From contig NZ_JAFBDQ010000007.1 in NCBI RefSeq assembly GCF_016908315.1, forward strand, positions 1-64,000: a DNA stretch of 64,000 nucleotides, read 5' to 3'. The notes under the pieces were generated by a model. It saw nothing but the letters and a program-made list of their open reading frames with translations, was not told where the DNA came from and did not search any database. The first letter of the stretch is position 1; the number at the start of each line of letters is the position of its first letter. Origin of the DNA: Halanaerobacter jeridensis. Lineage in GTDB: Bacteria > Bacillota > Halanaerobiia > Halobacteroidales > Halobacteroidaceae. This document shows, piece after piece, positions 7,688 through 18,667 of this stretch. Made by a program: the position numbers and the translations under genes.

Positions 7688-10600
7688 ATGGGTGAAACTA
7701 AATTGAGTAATAAGGCTGGACAGTTATTTGATTATTTAAATGATGTAGTTAAATTAGGTTATAAACCTACTTATAGATTAGAAGACCATAATCATTTTTT
7801 AGTATATCAAGATCAATTACCTAAAAGTTGAGTTAATAGATAACAACGAGCAGTTTTATTTTTTGGATAATAATTTATTTGCGATTATTCGCAAGGAAGT
7901 TCCTGACCCACCAGCAATACCAAATTTGCTGAGTAAATGGATAAATGTTTCTGATGATCCAGAAGATATGATTAGTATTGAGTTGTGGGAGAATCATTTA
8001 AAATCTGGAATAAGGGAGAACTTTTATGAGATCCCAGAGAGAGAATTAGCTTTGCGTACATATATTAAACAATGGGAAGAATGGGCTAAAGAAGCTAAAA
8101 AGATTAAAGAAAGCAAGGAGCTATTTAATGAATTATTTAATATTCGTAAGGAGTTACAGTACGAAGAGAATTTGGAATTAGTATTAGGTTATGGATTAGT
8201 AGTTTGGAAAGAGAATGATAAATTAATTAATCATCCCTTATTAACTCAGAATATGACAATTAATCATCAACCTAAACAGAATAAGATTGAAGTTAAAGTT
8301 CCGGATGATGCACAATGGAATTTGGAGTTAGAGCCACTAATTGACGCTGGGATAACTGAAACAGAAGAAATCAGGAGTCAATTTAGAAATCTAAGTTATG
8401 AAAGTAAAGAAGAAAATCCTTATGTAGATTTGTTTTATGAAGCTAGTGGGTTATCTGCTGAAGGAGCAGTGGCGAAAATTGAAGATGTAAAATTAAACCC
8501 GAGTTCTCAATTAAAAGTAGTAGATGGCTGGGCTTTGTTTGTTAGGAATAGAAATCAAAATGAATTATTAAAGGATATTAGAGAATTTAATCGACAATTA
8601 GAAGAAGAGAATGTTGAATTGCCAGGGGGATTAGAACGAATTATTACTGATCCAGAAGATAGTCCGTCTAGTTGGGATAAAGATAATTTTCATGATGAGT
8701 GGACTGGATTATTAGATAAAGATATCTTATTTCCTAAAGAAGCTAACAAAGAACAGATTCAGATTTTAGATAGTTTAGAACATTCTGATGGAGTGCTTGT
8801 GCAGGGGCCGCCTGGAACTGGGAAAAGTCATACGATTGCTAACTTGATTTCTCACTTTATGGCTCATGGGAAAAGAACTTTAGTGACTAGCCAAAAAGAC
8901 CAAGCTTTAAAAGTGTTAAGGAAAATGATTCCTGAATCTTTGCGATCATTATGTCTAAGTGTGTTACAGAATGATGCTGACCGTAAGAAAAAGTTAGAAG
9001 AGGCTGTTACTTATATTTCAGATATAGTTTCGAATGAAAAAGATTATAAATTACAAGAAGAAGCAGAAGACTTAAGAGAAAAGATTGATATTTATCGCAG
9101 AAAGTTGCAAAAAAGCAAACATAAGCTGCAGGACTTGGCCCGGGCTGAATTATATATTAATATGAAAAACTTTGACCAACCTTTATCACCAGCCCAAGCT
9201 GCTAAAAAAGTGAAAGATAAAAATAAAGAATATAGTTGGTTTAATGACCAACCTAGTTATCAAACTGAGAAACAGACTATTGATAGAGAACAAGTGTTGC
9301 AGTTAATCCCTGAGTTTTCTATTACAGAACGAGAATTTAAACAGATGTATGATTTACGGAAGAAGATCTATTCTCACTTAGATGAACTGCATAACTATCA
9401 ATATCCGAACTCAGATGATTTGTTAAATCCAAGTGATTTTAAAGATTTAGCCCAATCATTAGCTAAGATAGATCAATTACAGGAAGAAGCTGATAGTTAT
9501 TATTCTGATTTGATATTTAAAAAGGAAACCGCTTTAGAAGCTATAGTTGAGTTAGCTGAGAATGCTGTAGAGAAATATCAAAAGATTACAGATACTTGGG
9601 TAGAAGAATTAATTAATAATCAGCAGTATCCCCGGGAACAATTAGAAGAAGCAGTAAATAAGTTAGAAGAACTATTTTCAGAATTAATTAGTTTGCAGCA
9701 GCAATTGGATTTAACCACAAATATTAATTTAGCTTCGGAAGTATCTTTGCCTGATTATCAAGAATTTGTGGCTGAAGCTTTAACTAAAATTAATAATGAT
9801 AAAGAGCCGGTAACTTGGTTGAATTTTATCACTCAGTTTTTTGACGGCGGTAAGACTGAAGCATTAAAGCAGAGTCAAATAAATAATAGTCAACCGGAAA
9901 CTAAAGAGGAATGGCAGCAAGTTAAGAATAAGATTGATTTCAAAATAAAATTTAGAGAATTTATTACTGCGTGGAGTGGATTAAGAAATAATTTAGGAGA
10001 CTACTTGCCTGAATTAGAGACTACAGATAATTATAAAGCGGTTAAAGAGGTATACGAGAAATTGAAGGCAGGAATAGAATATACTTATCAATTAAAGCCG
10101 CAATTAAAAGAGGAATTGAAAGAGACCATTAGTAATCACGATCAATTGTTGACTAATAATTTAGACCAAGAAATAGAAGAGATTTATCAAGTTTTAAAAA
10201 TCAAACAAGAACAAAGTGAATTTAAATCTGCTAAGCAAATTCACCAAAATTTACGTCAAAAGTTGTCAGCTGTGAATACTGAAAGTGCTCATCAGCTAGT
10301 GGAGAGACTATTATCATGTGTGCCTGAAGAATTGGCCCGGGTGCAAGAGAAAGTGGATATGTGGGAAGATAATTATCGACAATTACAGGAGTTAGAAGTA
10401 TTAGAACCAGATTATCAACAGTTTAAAGATTTAGTGGGTAAATTAGCAGAGCAAGCACCAAATTGGGCCCAAGATTGGTTGAATGCTGATTATCAAACTG
10501 AAAATTTATATTGGGATAATTGGAAAGAAGCTTGGCAGTATGCAGCTTTAGAAGCTTATTTGGATGATATAGCTGATAGTGAGGGTAAAATACAGAAGAT

Positions 10601-12089
10601 TGAAGCACAGCAAAAAGATTTAGAAGATAAATTAAGAAGGAGTAAAGAACAATTAATATTAGTTGCTACTAAATTAAAATTAAAAGAAAATATTTCTCAG
10701 CAGGATGTAAGTTCTTTAACGGCATGGAAAAATGCTGTTGATAAATTAGGTAAAGGTACTGGGAAATATGCTCCAAAATGGCGGAGAAAAGCACAAGAAC
10801 ATATGCAGGAAGCTAAAGATGCTGTACCAGCATGGATAATGCCTATTTATAGAGTATCAGAGACTATTCCCAAAGAGTTTGGGGCCTTTGATGTAGTAAT
10901 TATTGATGAAGCAAGTCAATCTGACATCAGAAGTTTATTGGCGTTATGCCGAGCAGAGAAAGTAATAGTAGTTGGGGATGACCAGCAGATAAGTCCTAGT
11001 GCAGTAGGTATTCCTCATGATCAGGTGAATGCTTTTATTGACCAGCATTTAGATGGAATTCCATTTAATGAAATGATGGATTTACAAACAAGTTTATATA
11101 ATATTGCTGATATGTTGTTTGACCACCAAGCAAAGTTGATGTTAAAGGAACATTTTCGCTGTGTGCCTGAAATAATTAACTTTAGCAATCAAGAATTTTA
11201 TAATGACAATATTTTACCGATAAGAAATGTACCAGAAGCAGAAAAACTGCAGCCAACTTTAGAAAATAATTTTGTAGATGAAGGCTATATAGATGACAGA
11301 GGAAAAGTCAATAAACCAGAAGCAGAAGCAATTTGTCAGAAGATAAAGGAATTAGCTGAAAACCCACAGTATGAAGATAAAACCTTTGGTGTGATTTCGT
11401 TAAAAGGGAAGAAACAAGCTAAATATATTTTTAATGAAATTGATAATTATCTTACTCCAGCCCAACAAGAAAAACATGATTTCTTAGCAGGGGATGCCTA
11501 TGCTTTTCAGGGTGATGAACGAGATGTGATGATTTTATCTTTAGTAGTGGGTGATAATAAACGATTTAGGGCTTTAACTAGTAGAAGTGCTAAGCAACGT
11601 TTTAATGTAGCAGTCAGTCGAGCCAAAGATCAATTGATGTTATTCCATTCTGTAAAATTAAGTGATTTAAACAATCGTGAAGATATGCGCTATCGATTAT
11701 TAAATTATATTCAAAATGGAGTTACTACTAGTAAAGAGTTAGATAATCCTAAAGAGATTATGGATTCTCCATTTGAGGAAGATGTTTATGATTGGTTGAC
11801 CGAAAGAGGGTATCAGGTTACGCCGCAAGTAGAGGTAGGAAGTTATCGCATTGACTTAGTAGTGGAAGGTGCAGAAAATCGTTTAGCAGTTGAATGCGAC
11901 GGCGACCGCTGGCATCCGCCAGAAAAATGGTGGGATGACCGTATGAGACAGCGGCAGTTAGAACGAGTCGGCTGGAAGTTTTGGCGCGTATCAGGAACTG
12001 AGTTTTACCGCAATAGAGAACAGGCTATGGAATCAATTATACCTCGGTTGGAAGAATTGGGGATTAAACCGCAAGATTTTAGTGATTAA
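7688..12089 (+). pseudogene. giant SF1 helicase (COG1112-type) with C-terminal Vsr-like nuclease; frameshifted near the start
   Basis: The gene should start at ATG 7688, 8 bp after AAGGGGG. That frame runs 47 codons to a TGA at 7829-7831, while the sequence continues in the +1 frame (KVELIDNNEQFYFLDNN) into the 1,408-residue ORF that begins at TTG 7863. Removing one A from the AAAA at 7824-7827 gives a protein of 1,466 residues. In the long ORF, Walker A QGPPGTGKS is near 313, a long coiled coil spans about 380-950, Walker B IIDEAS is near 1012 and motif VI NVAVSRAKDQL is near 1255. A nuclease of the MTES_1575/DUF559 (Vsr-like) type is at 1300-1400 (SPFEEDVYDWL, YRIDLVV, VECDGDRWH). The likely role is defence by DNA or RNA unwinding and cleavage. 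The frameshift could be real or a sequencing error. Confidence 0.8.
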
Positions 12090-12132
12090 AGTAATAATAA
12101 TTTCTAATCATAAGTAGGACTTTCAACATTAG

Positions 12133-12138
12133 TCTATA
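12133..12138 (+). promoter_or_regulatory. possible -10 element upstream of hsdM
   Basis: TATAAT stands 46 bp before the hsdM start and is followed by ATTAAGTAGTGGTAA, which resembles part of the shared helicase leader (ATTAAGTAGTTGTAA). No convincing -35 is visible. Confidence 0.35.
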
Positions 12139-12183
12139 ATATTAAGTAGTGGTAACGATAATAAATAAAGGAGTGTATGGTTT

Positions 12184-13671
12184 ATGTCAGACGATATTTT
12201 AACATTAGATAAGCTAGAATCTCATTTATGGGAATCTGCTAATATATTAAGAGGTAGTATTGATTCAGCAGATTATAAGAACTATATTTTTGGAATGTTA
12301 TTTTTAAAGCGAATTAATGATGTCTTTGTAGAAGAACGAGAGCGGGTCAAAGAAGAAGACGGTGAACAATTTGTTGATAATCCTGTCTTTTATGATTTTT
12401 ATGTACCTGAACGAGCGAGATGGGAGCATCTTGCTAGTATTAAGCAGGACATAGGAGCAGCTTTAAATAAAGCTTTTGAAGAATTAGAAGAAGAGAATGA
12501 AATGTTAGAAGGAGTTTTAGTCAATATTGATTTTAATGATAAAGAACGACTGCCTGATCATGTATTAGATGAATTAATACAACATTTCTCTACTTATACA
12601 TTGAGTAATGAAAAATTAGAAGATCCAGATATATTAGGAACAGCTTATGAGTACTTGATTAAGCAGTTTGCAGATGATGCCGGTAAGAAAGGTGGAGAAT
12701 TTTATACTCCGCAGGAAGTAGTAAAGTTATTAGTAGAGATATTAGACCCTCAACCAGGTATGCGAGTTCATGACCCATGTTGTGGTTCTGGAGGAATGTT
12801 AGTTTATTCAGCCGATCACTTAAAAGAGAATGGCTTTGATACTTCCCGCATTACTCTTTATGGACAAGAGAGAAACCTTAATACTTGGGCTATTTGTAAG
12901 ATGAATATGCTGTTACACGGTCATTATGATGCAGAAATAGCTAAGGGAGATACAATGCGAGATCCTGAATTTACTACAGGGGGAGATTTAGAGCAGTTTG
13001 ATATTGTACTAGCTAATCCAATGTGGAATCAGAAAAGATGGAGTAAAGAGTATATTCAAGATTCAGAACCTTATGGGCGAATGAAATATGGATATCCACC
13101 AAAGAACAAAGGAGATTGGGCTTGGATTCAGCATATGCTAGCCAGTACTAATCAAGAAGGTCGCTTAGGGATTGTGTTAGACAATGGAGCTTTATTCCGC
13201 AGTCGTTCCGAAGGAAAAATTAGAAAGAAAGTACTGCAGGATGATTTAATTGAAGCAGTAATTGCTCTACCTTCTAATTTGTTTGCTAATACATCATCCC
13301 CAGGTTGTATTTTGGTCTTTAATAAAGATAAGCCTAAAGAGCGAAAAGATAAAGTACTATTTATCTATGCTGAAGAAGATTATGAAGAGTTAAGTAATCA
13401 AAATAGATTGCGAGAAGAAGATTTAGAGAAGGTACTAGATGCTTATCATAACTTTGAAGATGTAGAAAAGTACTGTCGAGTAGCTGATATGGAAGAAATT
13501 GAACGTAATGACTTTAATCTTAATGTGCCGAGATATGTGGATACTACTGAACCTGAAGAACCAGTTGATATTGATGAAGTGTTAGATGATCTTGAACAGC
13601 TTGAAGCAGAATACGAAGAGATTGAGAATGAATTAGAAGGTTATTTAAGTGAGTTGGGGTATGATGGGTAG
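12184..13671 (+). CDS. hsdM: type I restriction-modification DNA methyltransferase subunit HsdM
   Basis: The 495-residue N6-adenine methyltransferase subunit has an N-terminal helical HsdM_N domain (about 5-130). The catalytic domain shows the SAM-binding motif DPCCGSGGMLV near 197 and a motif IV NPMW near 278, a variant of the usual NPPF/Y. FTPQEVVKLLVEIL-type residues (FYTPQEVV) before motif I are typical. The C-terminal tail is very acidic and coiled-coil-like. With HsdS it modifies the recognition site and with HsdR forms the restriction complex. AAAGGAG lies about 9 bp before the ATG. It is followed by hsdS after 65 bp. Confidence 0.95.
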   Translation: MSDDILTLDKLESHLWESANILRGSIDSADYKNYIFGMLFLKRINDVFVEERERVKEEDGEQFVDNPVFYDFYVPERARWEHLASIKQDIGAALNKAFEELEEENEMLEGVLVNIDFNDKERLPDHVLDELIQHFSTYTLSNEKLEDPDILGTAYEYLIKQFADDAGKKGGEFYTPQEVVKLLVEILDPQPGMRVHDPCCGSGGMLVYSADHLKENGFDTSRITLYGQERNLNTWAICKMNMLLHGHYDAEIAKGDTMRDPEFTTGGDLEQFDIVLANPMWNQKRWSKEYIQDSEPYGRMKYGYPPKNKGDWAWIQHMLASTNQEGRLGIVLDNGALFRSRSEGKIRKKVLQDDLIEAVIALPSNLFANTSSPGCILVFNKDKPKERKDKVLFIYAEEDYEELSNQNRLREEDLEKVLDAYHNFEDVEKYCRVADMEEIERNDFNLNVPRYVDTTEPEEPVDIDEVLDDLEQLEAEYEEIENELEGYLSELGYDG

Positions 13672-13673
13672 AG

Positions 13674-13736
13674 AGCAATTGATAATTGATAATGGAAAAT
13701 TGAGAATTAACGAGCGGGATAAGTTGGTGGTAGGTT
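13674..13736 (+). repeat. AATTGATAATTGATAATGG-type spacer repeat between hsdM and hsdS
   Basis: The gap between hsdM and hsdS holds a low-complexity tract (CAATTGATAATTGATAATGG, then AAAATTGAGAATTAA) of the sort dispersed in many bacterial genomes. It separates two genes that are normally nearly overlapping, and may have been inserted. Confidence 0.45.
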
Positions 13737-15014
13737 ATGAGTAATGAGGTTAAAGAGGGATACAAAGAAGTTCAATTGATTGGTGAAACTATTGAAGTGC
13801 CTGATAAATGGGAAGTAGAAGAATTGAATGATCATATTGACGTTTTGTCTGGGTCTTCTTTTGAATCCGATTTATTTAATAATGAAAAAAAAGGGTTGCC
13901 TTTGATTAGAATTAGAAATTTACAAGAAAGTAATATTGACACCTATTATAGTGGAGAATATGATGAAAAGTATATTATAACTAATGGAGATATTCTAATC
14001 GGTATGGATGGTAATTTCTATGTAGTAAAATGGAATAGTAAGGATGCTTTACTTAATCAGAGAGTTTGTCGAGTAGAGGCTTCAGATGATTTATTAGATC
14101 AAAATTATTTGTATTATAGAATTCAGCCTGAAATTGAAAAGATACATAGAATTACTCCTGCTACAACAGTAAAACATCTTTCAGTTAAAGATGTTAGAGC
14201 GATAAGAATTCCTGTTCCACCTCTTCCAGAACAGAAAAAAATAGCCGATATTTTATTTTCAGTTGATCAGGCAATAGAAAAGACAGCCCAAATTATTGCT
14301 AAGACTAAAGAGTTGAAGCAAGGATTGATGCAGGAGTTATTGACGAAGGGGATTGGGTATGATGAATTTAAGGAAGTTAGAATTGGCCCGAGAGTCTATA
14401 ATTTGCCTAAAAATTGGAATGTAATTAAACTAAAAAAAATAACAGACTATATTTCTAGAGGGAGAAGACCTAATTATGTTGAAAAAAGTCCTTATAAAAT
14501 TATAAATCAAGCTTGTATTTATTGGGATAAAATATATAAAGAAAATGTAAAATTTCTAGATGAAGAAGCATGGGAAAATTTAAATGAAGAAAGAAAACTT
14601 AAAAATAATGATGTATTGTTAAATTCTACTGGGAAAGGTACTATAGGAAGAGCAAATTGTTTTGATGGAGAAGAAAATTATACTTGTGATGGTCATGTTA
14701 CAATAATTAGACCTAGTAAAAATAAGTTGAACTCTAGATATCTTAAAGGATTTATAGAAAGTTATGAAGGACAAAAACATCTTGAAAGATTTTGTATAAG
14801 AGGTTCAACTAATCAAGTAGAGTTATCTAAAACTGAGTTAGAGAGAATGTATATTACCTTACCACCATTAGAAGAACAAAAGAAAATAGCTAATATTTTA
14901 TCGTCAGCAGATAATAAAATACAGAAAAAAGAAGAACAGAAAGAAAAACTAAAAGAACTAAAAAAAGGCTTAATGCAGAAATTGTTAACAGGTGAAATAA
15001 GAGTAGAGGTTTAA
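13737..15014 (+). CDS. hsdS: type I restriction-modification specificity subunit HsdS
   Basis: The 425-residue protein has the usual two target recognition domains, at about 20-160 and 225-375. Each is followed by a conserved helical spacer: PPLPEQKKIADILFSVDQAIEK near 160 and PPLEEQKKIANILSSADNKI near 380, each ending in KQGLMQELL or KKGLMQKLLTGEIRV. The repeated design lets the two domains read the two halves of a bipartite DNA site. The sequence of the site cannot be read from the protein. The ATG at 13737 follows GGTGGTAGG. The gene lies in the hsdM-hsdS-MNT-hsdR-ygjP run. Confidence 0.93.
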   Translation: MSNEVKEGYKEVQLIGETIEVPDKWEVEELNDHIDVLSGSSFESDLFNNEKKGLPLIRIRNLQESNIDTYYSGEYDEKYIITNGDILIGMDGNFYVVKWNSKDALLNQRVCRVEASDDLLDQNYLYYRIQPEIEKIHRITPATTVKHLSVKDVRAIRIPVPPLPEQKKIADILFSVDQAIEKTAQIIAKTKELKQGLMQELLTKGIGYDEFKEVRIGPRVYNLPKNWNVIKLKKITDYISRGRRPNYVEKSPYKIINQACIYWDKIYKENVKFLDEEAWENLNEERKLKNNDVLLNSTGKGTIGRANCFDGEENYTCDGHVTIIRPSKNKLNSRYLKGFIESYEGQKHLERFCIRGSTNQVELSKTELERMYITLPPLEEQKKIANILSSADNKIQKKEEQKEKLKELKKGLMQKLLTGEIRVEV

Positions 15015-15143
15015 GATTGAGTTTAAGTTTAAGCTTGAGCTTAGAATAATTGGAGAGTAATCTTGCTCTAACCAATGTTAAACACCATGATTTGTGATAT
15101 ATATTATTAAATAGTTTGAATGCTAATTAGAGAGGGGATTATC

Positions 15144-15452
15144 ATGATTAATCAAGAAGACTTACAAAAACTAAGCCAAAGAATTTCAGAACTAATTGAT
15201 ACTAAAAAGATAATTCTATTTGGCTCTCATGCTAATGGTAATGCAGATGATGAGAGCGATGTAGACCTCTGTATAATAACAGATGAAGATAAGCGTAAGT
15301 TAGATATTATGAGAGAAATAAGAAAGAATTTAGATTCTGTTATAGATTATCCCCTTGATTTAATAGTTTATAAAGAAGATGAATTTTATCAAAAGGCTAA
15401 TTTGAATAATAGCTTTGAGCATAAGATAAGTGAAGAAGGCTGTAATATTTAG
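15144..15452 (+). CDS. MNT-type minimal nucleotidyltransferase
   Basis: The 102-residue protein carries the nucleotidyltransferase signature GSHANGNADDESDVDL (G-S followed by D-x-D) near residues 30-48, with a further acidic residue in PLDLIVYK. Family knowledge: MNT proteins usually pair with a HEPN protein as toxin-antitoxin modules, where the MNT adds AMP to the HEPN toxin. No HEPN gene is visible next to it; its neighbours are hsdS and hsdR. The ATG at 15144 is supported by AGAGGGGA 5 bp upstream, in preference to an ATG at 15120. It is followed by a good terminator. Confidence 0.85.
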   Translation: MINQEDLQKLSQRISELIDTKKIILFGSHANGNADDESDVDLCIITDEDKRKLDIMREIRKNLDSVIDYPLDLIVYKEDEFYQKANLNNSFEHKISEEGCNI

Positions 15453-15469
15453 AAAAGTGATTAATATAA

Positions 15470-15513
15470 AGACCACAACTACTATATTGAAATTGGTTGT
15501 GGCTCTTTTTTTA
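15470..15513 (+). terminator. terminator after the MNT gene
   Basis: The stem CCACAAC/GTTGTGG is followed by CTCTTTTTTTATT. It separates hsdM-hsdS-MNT from hsdR, so hsdR is likely transcribed from its own start. Confidence 0.8.
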
Positions 15514-15581
15514 TTAGTTGATGGCAAATTTTATATTAAGTAGTTAAATTTATAATTGGTCACAGACGAGGAGGGGATTAG

Positions 15582-18500
15582 ATGAGTCAGGATTGGGACG
15601 AATATCATTTAGCAGAAAAGAGAGCTTTAGATCTATTCCAAGAATTAGATTATCAAGTTTATGATGTAGAACAAGACGATAGTTTACCTTATAGAGAATC
15701 AAAACATCAAGTATTACTCTTAGATAAACTAAGAGAGTCGTTACAACGAATTAATCCCTGGTTAAATGAAAATAACTTAAATAAAGCTGTTAATCAGATT
15801 CGACCTGCTAAGATACAGGCTACTAACTTAATGGATGCTAATGAGAAGGTTTATGAAAAATTAGTGCAGCATATTTCACTACAGCAGGATTTAGGTAAAG
15901 GAAAGAAGAATCAAACTGTTAAATATATCGATTATGATAATCCTGAGAATAATGAATTTATAGCACTTAATCAGTATACAGTTTACGGCAAAGAAGAAAT
16001 CAGAACGGATATTACAGTCTTTATTAATGGTATACCTATAGCAGTAATTGAATGTAAGAATGAAACTACTTGTAATCAACCTGAAGAAGAAGCAATTAAT
16101 CAACTGCAGAGGTACCAAAATTTAAGAGGCTATGAAGCAGATGAAGGAGCAGAGAAACTCTTTTATACTAATCAATTCTTAGTAGCAGCTTGGGGTCATT
16201 CAGCTTCAGCAGCTCCTGTAGGGACTCCTACCCGCCATTTTAGAGAATGGAAAGATCCGTATCCCTATACTAGAGATGATATTGCAGAACTAACAGGTAG
16301 AGAAGCAAATTTACAGGATATACTCTTATTTTCTATCTTCAAGAAAGAAAATTTACTTGATTTAATTCAAAACTTTACTGTCTTTGAACAGGAAGGTAAT
16401 GATTTAGTTAAAAAGACAGCCCGCTATCAACAATTTAGAGCAGTGAATAAGGCATTAGATAGAATTCAAACTGCTGATAGTTTAGCGGATAGGAATGGGA
16501 CAGTCTGGCATACGCAGGGTTCAGGCAAGTCTTTATCGATGCTCTTTTTAGCTTTGAAATTACGAAGATTGAAAGAATTAAATAATCCTACATTGTTAAT
16601 AGTAACAGACAGAGTAGATTTAGACCGTCAAATAACTGCTACTTTTGAAAGATGTGGTTTTCCTAATCCTAAATCTGCTGGTGGAGTAGAGGATTTAAGA
16701 GAGAAAATCAAATACGGTTCTGGCAAGACAATTATGACGACAATACATAAATTCCAATTAACGGCTGAAGAACAGAATGAAAATAAGAAACGATCTAATA
16801 ATGAAGAAAAAAATTAAATATCCAGTCTTAAATAAAAGTGAGAACATCTTTGTGATGGTTGATGAAGCTCATCGAACGCAGTATAAAGATCTAGCTTTTA
16901 ATATGAGAAGAGCAATCCCTAATGCTTGCTATTTAGGGTTTACTGGAACTCCAATTGAAAAAGAAGAACGAAGTACTACTCGTACCTTTGGTGATTATAT
17001 TGATACTTATACTATCGAAGAATCTGTAGAAGATGGGGCGACTTTGCCCATTAAATATGAAGGACGATTACCTGAATTGAAAGTAGAAGGTAATGATTTA
17101 GATGAGATATTTGAAAGAGCCTTTGCTGATTATAGTGATGAAGAAAAGGCTGAAATTAAGAAAAAATATGCTACTGCTCAAGCGATAGCAGAAGCACCAA
17201 GGCGAATTGAAAGAATTTGTTTGGATATAATAAATCATTGGGAAGAGAAAATTGCTCCGCTTAAGGCACAGATAGTAACTACCAGTAGACGGGCAGTTGC
17301 TATTTACAAGGAAAAATTAGATGAGTTGAATGCTCCACAGTCAATTACTATTTTTAGTGGAGGTAATCAAAACGATCCGCCGTTAATTAAGAAACATCAT
17401 ACTCCAAAGGAAAAACAGAAACAGTTAATTGAGAGATTCAAGAAACCTGATGATCCAATTAAGTTTTTAATAGTCTGTGATAAGCTTTTAACAGGCTTTG
17501 ATGCTCCTGTAGAGCAGGTTATGTATTTAGATAAACCTTTAAAAGAGCATAATCTATTACAAGCAATAGCAAGAGTTAATAGACGTTTTGAGAATAAGAA
17601 TTATGGTTTAGTTGTAGATTATTACGGCGGTTTTGATAATTTACAAGAGGCATTAGCCATCTTTAATCAAGAAGATGTTGAGAATGCTGCTACTCCTGTT
17701 AAAGATGAAGAACCAAGATTGCAGAGAAGATATCGCAAAGTAATGAGATTCTTTGAGGATGTTAATTTAGATGATTTAGAAGAATGTGTTTTAGCTTTTG
17801 AAGATGAAGATAAGCGAATGGAATTTAAAGAAGCCTTTAAGGCTTTTGCAGAGAGTATGGATATTGTAATGCCTGATCCAATAGCTGATCCTTATCGTGA
17901 TGATTTAAAGACATTAGGTAAAATTTATAAAGCAGTTAGAAATCGTTATCGAGATCAGAATATTAATGTCAAAGGATTAGGTGGTAAGATTAGAAAGATA
18001 ATCGACAATCATATTCGCGTTAGTGATATTAGTTTACTGCATGAACCAGTATCTATTTTAGATGAAGATAAATTTGACCAAGTAATTAAAGAAAAAGATA
18101 AAGAAAAAGCTAAAGCTAGTGAAATGGAACATGCTATCAGACATACTGTTAATGTTAAGATGGAAGAAAACCCTGCTTTCTATCAGTCGCTTAAAGAACG
18201 TTTAGAAGAGATAATAGAAAAACAGAAGCAAGGTCGTTTTGACTTTGCAGAACAGATTGAAGCAATGCGGGGTATAATTAATGAAATTAGAAATGTTAGA
18301 ACTAAGGCTGAGAAATTAGGTTTGAATGAAAAAGAATTTGCTCTCTATGAGTTATTAGAAGAAGAATCACAAAGTGATAATCAGCCAAGTGAAGAAGTAG
18401 CAGAAGATAGAGGCGAATATGAAGTAGATGGTGATGAAGAATTTAAAGTAAATAAAGAACTAAAGGAATTAGCTCAAGAATTAATGAATAATCTAAAAGA

Positions 18501-18654
18501 AATGGCAGTAGTAGATTGGAAGAAAAAACAGAACAAAGTATTGAAGCCGATGAAACGAATGATTATGAGAAAGTTGTACCAGTATGAAAAATTCAGAGAT
18601 GATTTAGATAATTTAACTACTCAAATAATGAAACTAGCTAAGAATATTTTATAA
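15582..18654 (+). pseudogene. hsdR: type I restriction endonuclease subunit HsdR, split by a frameshift
   Basis: Two overlapping ORFs together encode one HsdR. The first (15582-16817) ends in NEEKN-stop; the second frame takes over at about 16803 with KIKYPVLNKSENIF. The break is an A7 run at 16805-16811; with one A fewer the gene reads as one protein of 1,023 residues. The N-terminal half has the PD-(D/E)XK nuclease (RTDITVFINGIPIAVIECKN, about 140-160) and Walker A HTQGSGKS near 309. The second half has the DEAH box VDEAHRTQ, the helicase motif GFTGTPIE, and RVNRRF. The protein cleaves unmodified DNA after ATP-driven translocation. Unless slippage restores the frame, restriction would be off while modification stays on. 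Confidence 0.9.
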
Positions 18655-18667
18655 TGGAGATGTTATT

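Noticed and set aside
7824-7831. Programmed ribosomal frameshift in the giant helicase gene
   Set aside because: Possible, but there is no clear stimulatory element, and three other genes show the same one-base gain in homopolymers, so mutation or base-calling error is simpler.
13544-13765. Minus-strand frame across the hsdM-hsdS junction
   Set aside because: Its composition mirrors the acidic HsdM tail, and it lacks a ribosome binding site.
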